NCBI GenBank assembly: GCA_016200825.1
Contig: JACQEA010000235.1
Coordinates: forward strand, 1-5,013
DNA length: 5,013 nt
Source: Chloroflexota bacterium
GTDB lineage: Bacteria > Chloroflexota > Anaerolineae > UBA4142
Direction: 5' to 3'
The notes under the pieces were generated by a model, which was given only the letters and a program-made list of their open reading frames with translations, was not told the DNA's origin and did not search any database. Of this stretch, positions 4,816-5,013 are shown one piece after another. Positions within the stretch are counted from its first letter, which is position 1. Each line of letters starts with the position of its first letter. Made by a program: the position numbers and the translations under genes.

Positions 4816-5013
4816 GTCTGATGCGCGCGCGAATTCTTCGCCGCGTTTTAATCGCTTGCCCAGCGGCGGATGATCATACAACAAAAATTCCACCCACGCT
4901 TCCGGTTCCAATTCTCCTAAATTCTGATTCGCGATTTTTTCCATCGCCGCGATGAACGCGCGCGGATTGCGCGTCGCTTCGAGCGCGTAATCGTCTGCCA
5001 TTCCTTCGCGCCA
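4813..5013 (-). CDS. M48-family (Ste24/HtpX-like) zinc metalloprotease, C-terminal end (5' part beyond the window)
   Basis: The frame stays open on the minus strand to the right edge, giving the last 66 residues. It begins WREGMADDYALEAT, where Glu-Gly-Met-Ala-Asp fits the ExxxD motif that supplies the third zinc ligand in M48 peptidases. It continues NPRAFIAAMEKIANQNLGELEP and ends with LLYDHPPLGKRL, the C-terminal signature of Ste24-type enzymes. The HExxH zinc motif and membrane helices should lie outside the window. Family role: membrane-associated endopeptidase for protein quality control or CAAX-like processing. The Met encoded at 4999-5001 is internal. The gene is convergent with the pilins, and its stop TAG (complement of 4813-4815) lies within the outer end of the inverted-repeat element. 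Confidence 0.85.
   Translation of the reverse strand, partial: WREGMADDYALEATRNPRAFIAAMEKIANQNLGELEPEAWVEFLLYDHPPLGKRLKRGEEFARASD

Noticed and set aside
4711..4818. Three- or four-base target duplication around the inverted-repeat element
   Set aside because: The flanks (TTA/TAG, CTTA/TAGT) do not match at those lengths. Only the TA dinucleotide is shared.

Overview
The window reads as a piece of a Chloroflexota chromosome, most likely from the Anaerolineae or a close relative (inference). Three things point there. The two 50-residue Flp-type pilins carry a GQGLVEYALILVLVAIVVI core that I associate with that phylum. The coding DNA is full of GCG/CGC codons that create GCGCGC runs alongside AT-rich codons. 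Canonical AAAGGAGG ribosome-binding sites are used. No rRNA, tRNA or CRISPR array is visible.

Layout, left to right. Positions 1-506 hold the 3' end of a PLP enzyme with two C-terminal CBS domains (cystathionine beta-synthase type). At 516-986 is a small zinc-ribbon protein whose stop codon overlaps the start of a PrsW-family intramembrane protease (986-2164). A DegV/FakB-type fatty-acid-binding protein follows after 24 bases (2189-3040). These four genes run in one direction with very short spacing and look like one transcription unit. A 119-base gap with degenerate direct and inverted repeats separates them from a second unit: an ECF sigma factor (3160-3729) and, 12 bases later, an unrecognised 129-residue protein with one membrane segment (3742-4131), placed where an anti-sigma factor would sit. 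Two nearly identical Flp pilin genes follow (4199-4351 and 4492-4644). Each has its own promoter, strong Shine-Dalgarno sequence and intrinsic terminator. A 102-base element with 18-base terminal inverted repeats (4714-4815) then abuts the 3' end of a convergent M48-family metalloprotease gene, which runs off the right edge.

How they may work together. The left unit is mostly housekeeping: sulfur amino-acid metabolism, fatty-acid handling and a membrane protease. The middle and right parts suggest a surface-appendage locus with a sigma factor and a membrane partner upstream of duplicated pilins. In Bacillus a PrsW protease cleaves a membrane anti-sigma factor, so a PrsW homologue, an ECF sigma factor and a single-pass membrane protein within about 3 kb is a suggestive combination, but the link is inferred only. 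The best-supported unusual items are the pilin pair, which has many synonymous changes but an invariant core and a conserved promoter box, and the MITE-like element, whose outer TA lies inside the M48 stop codon.
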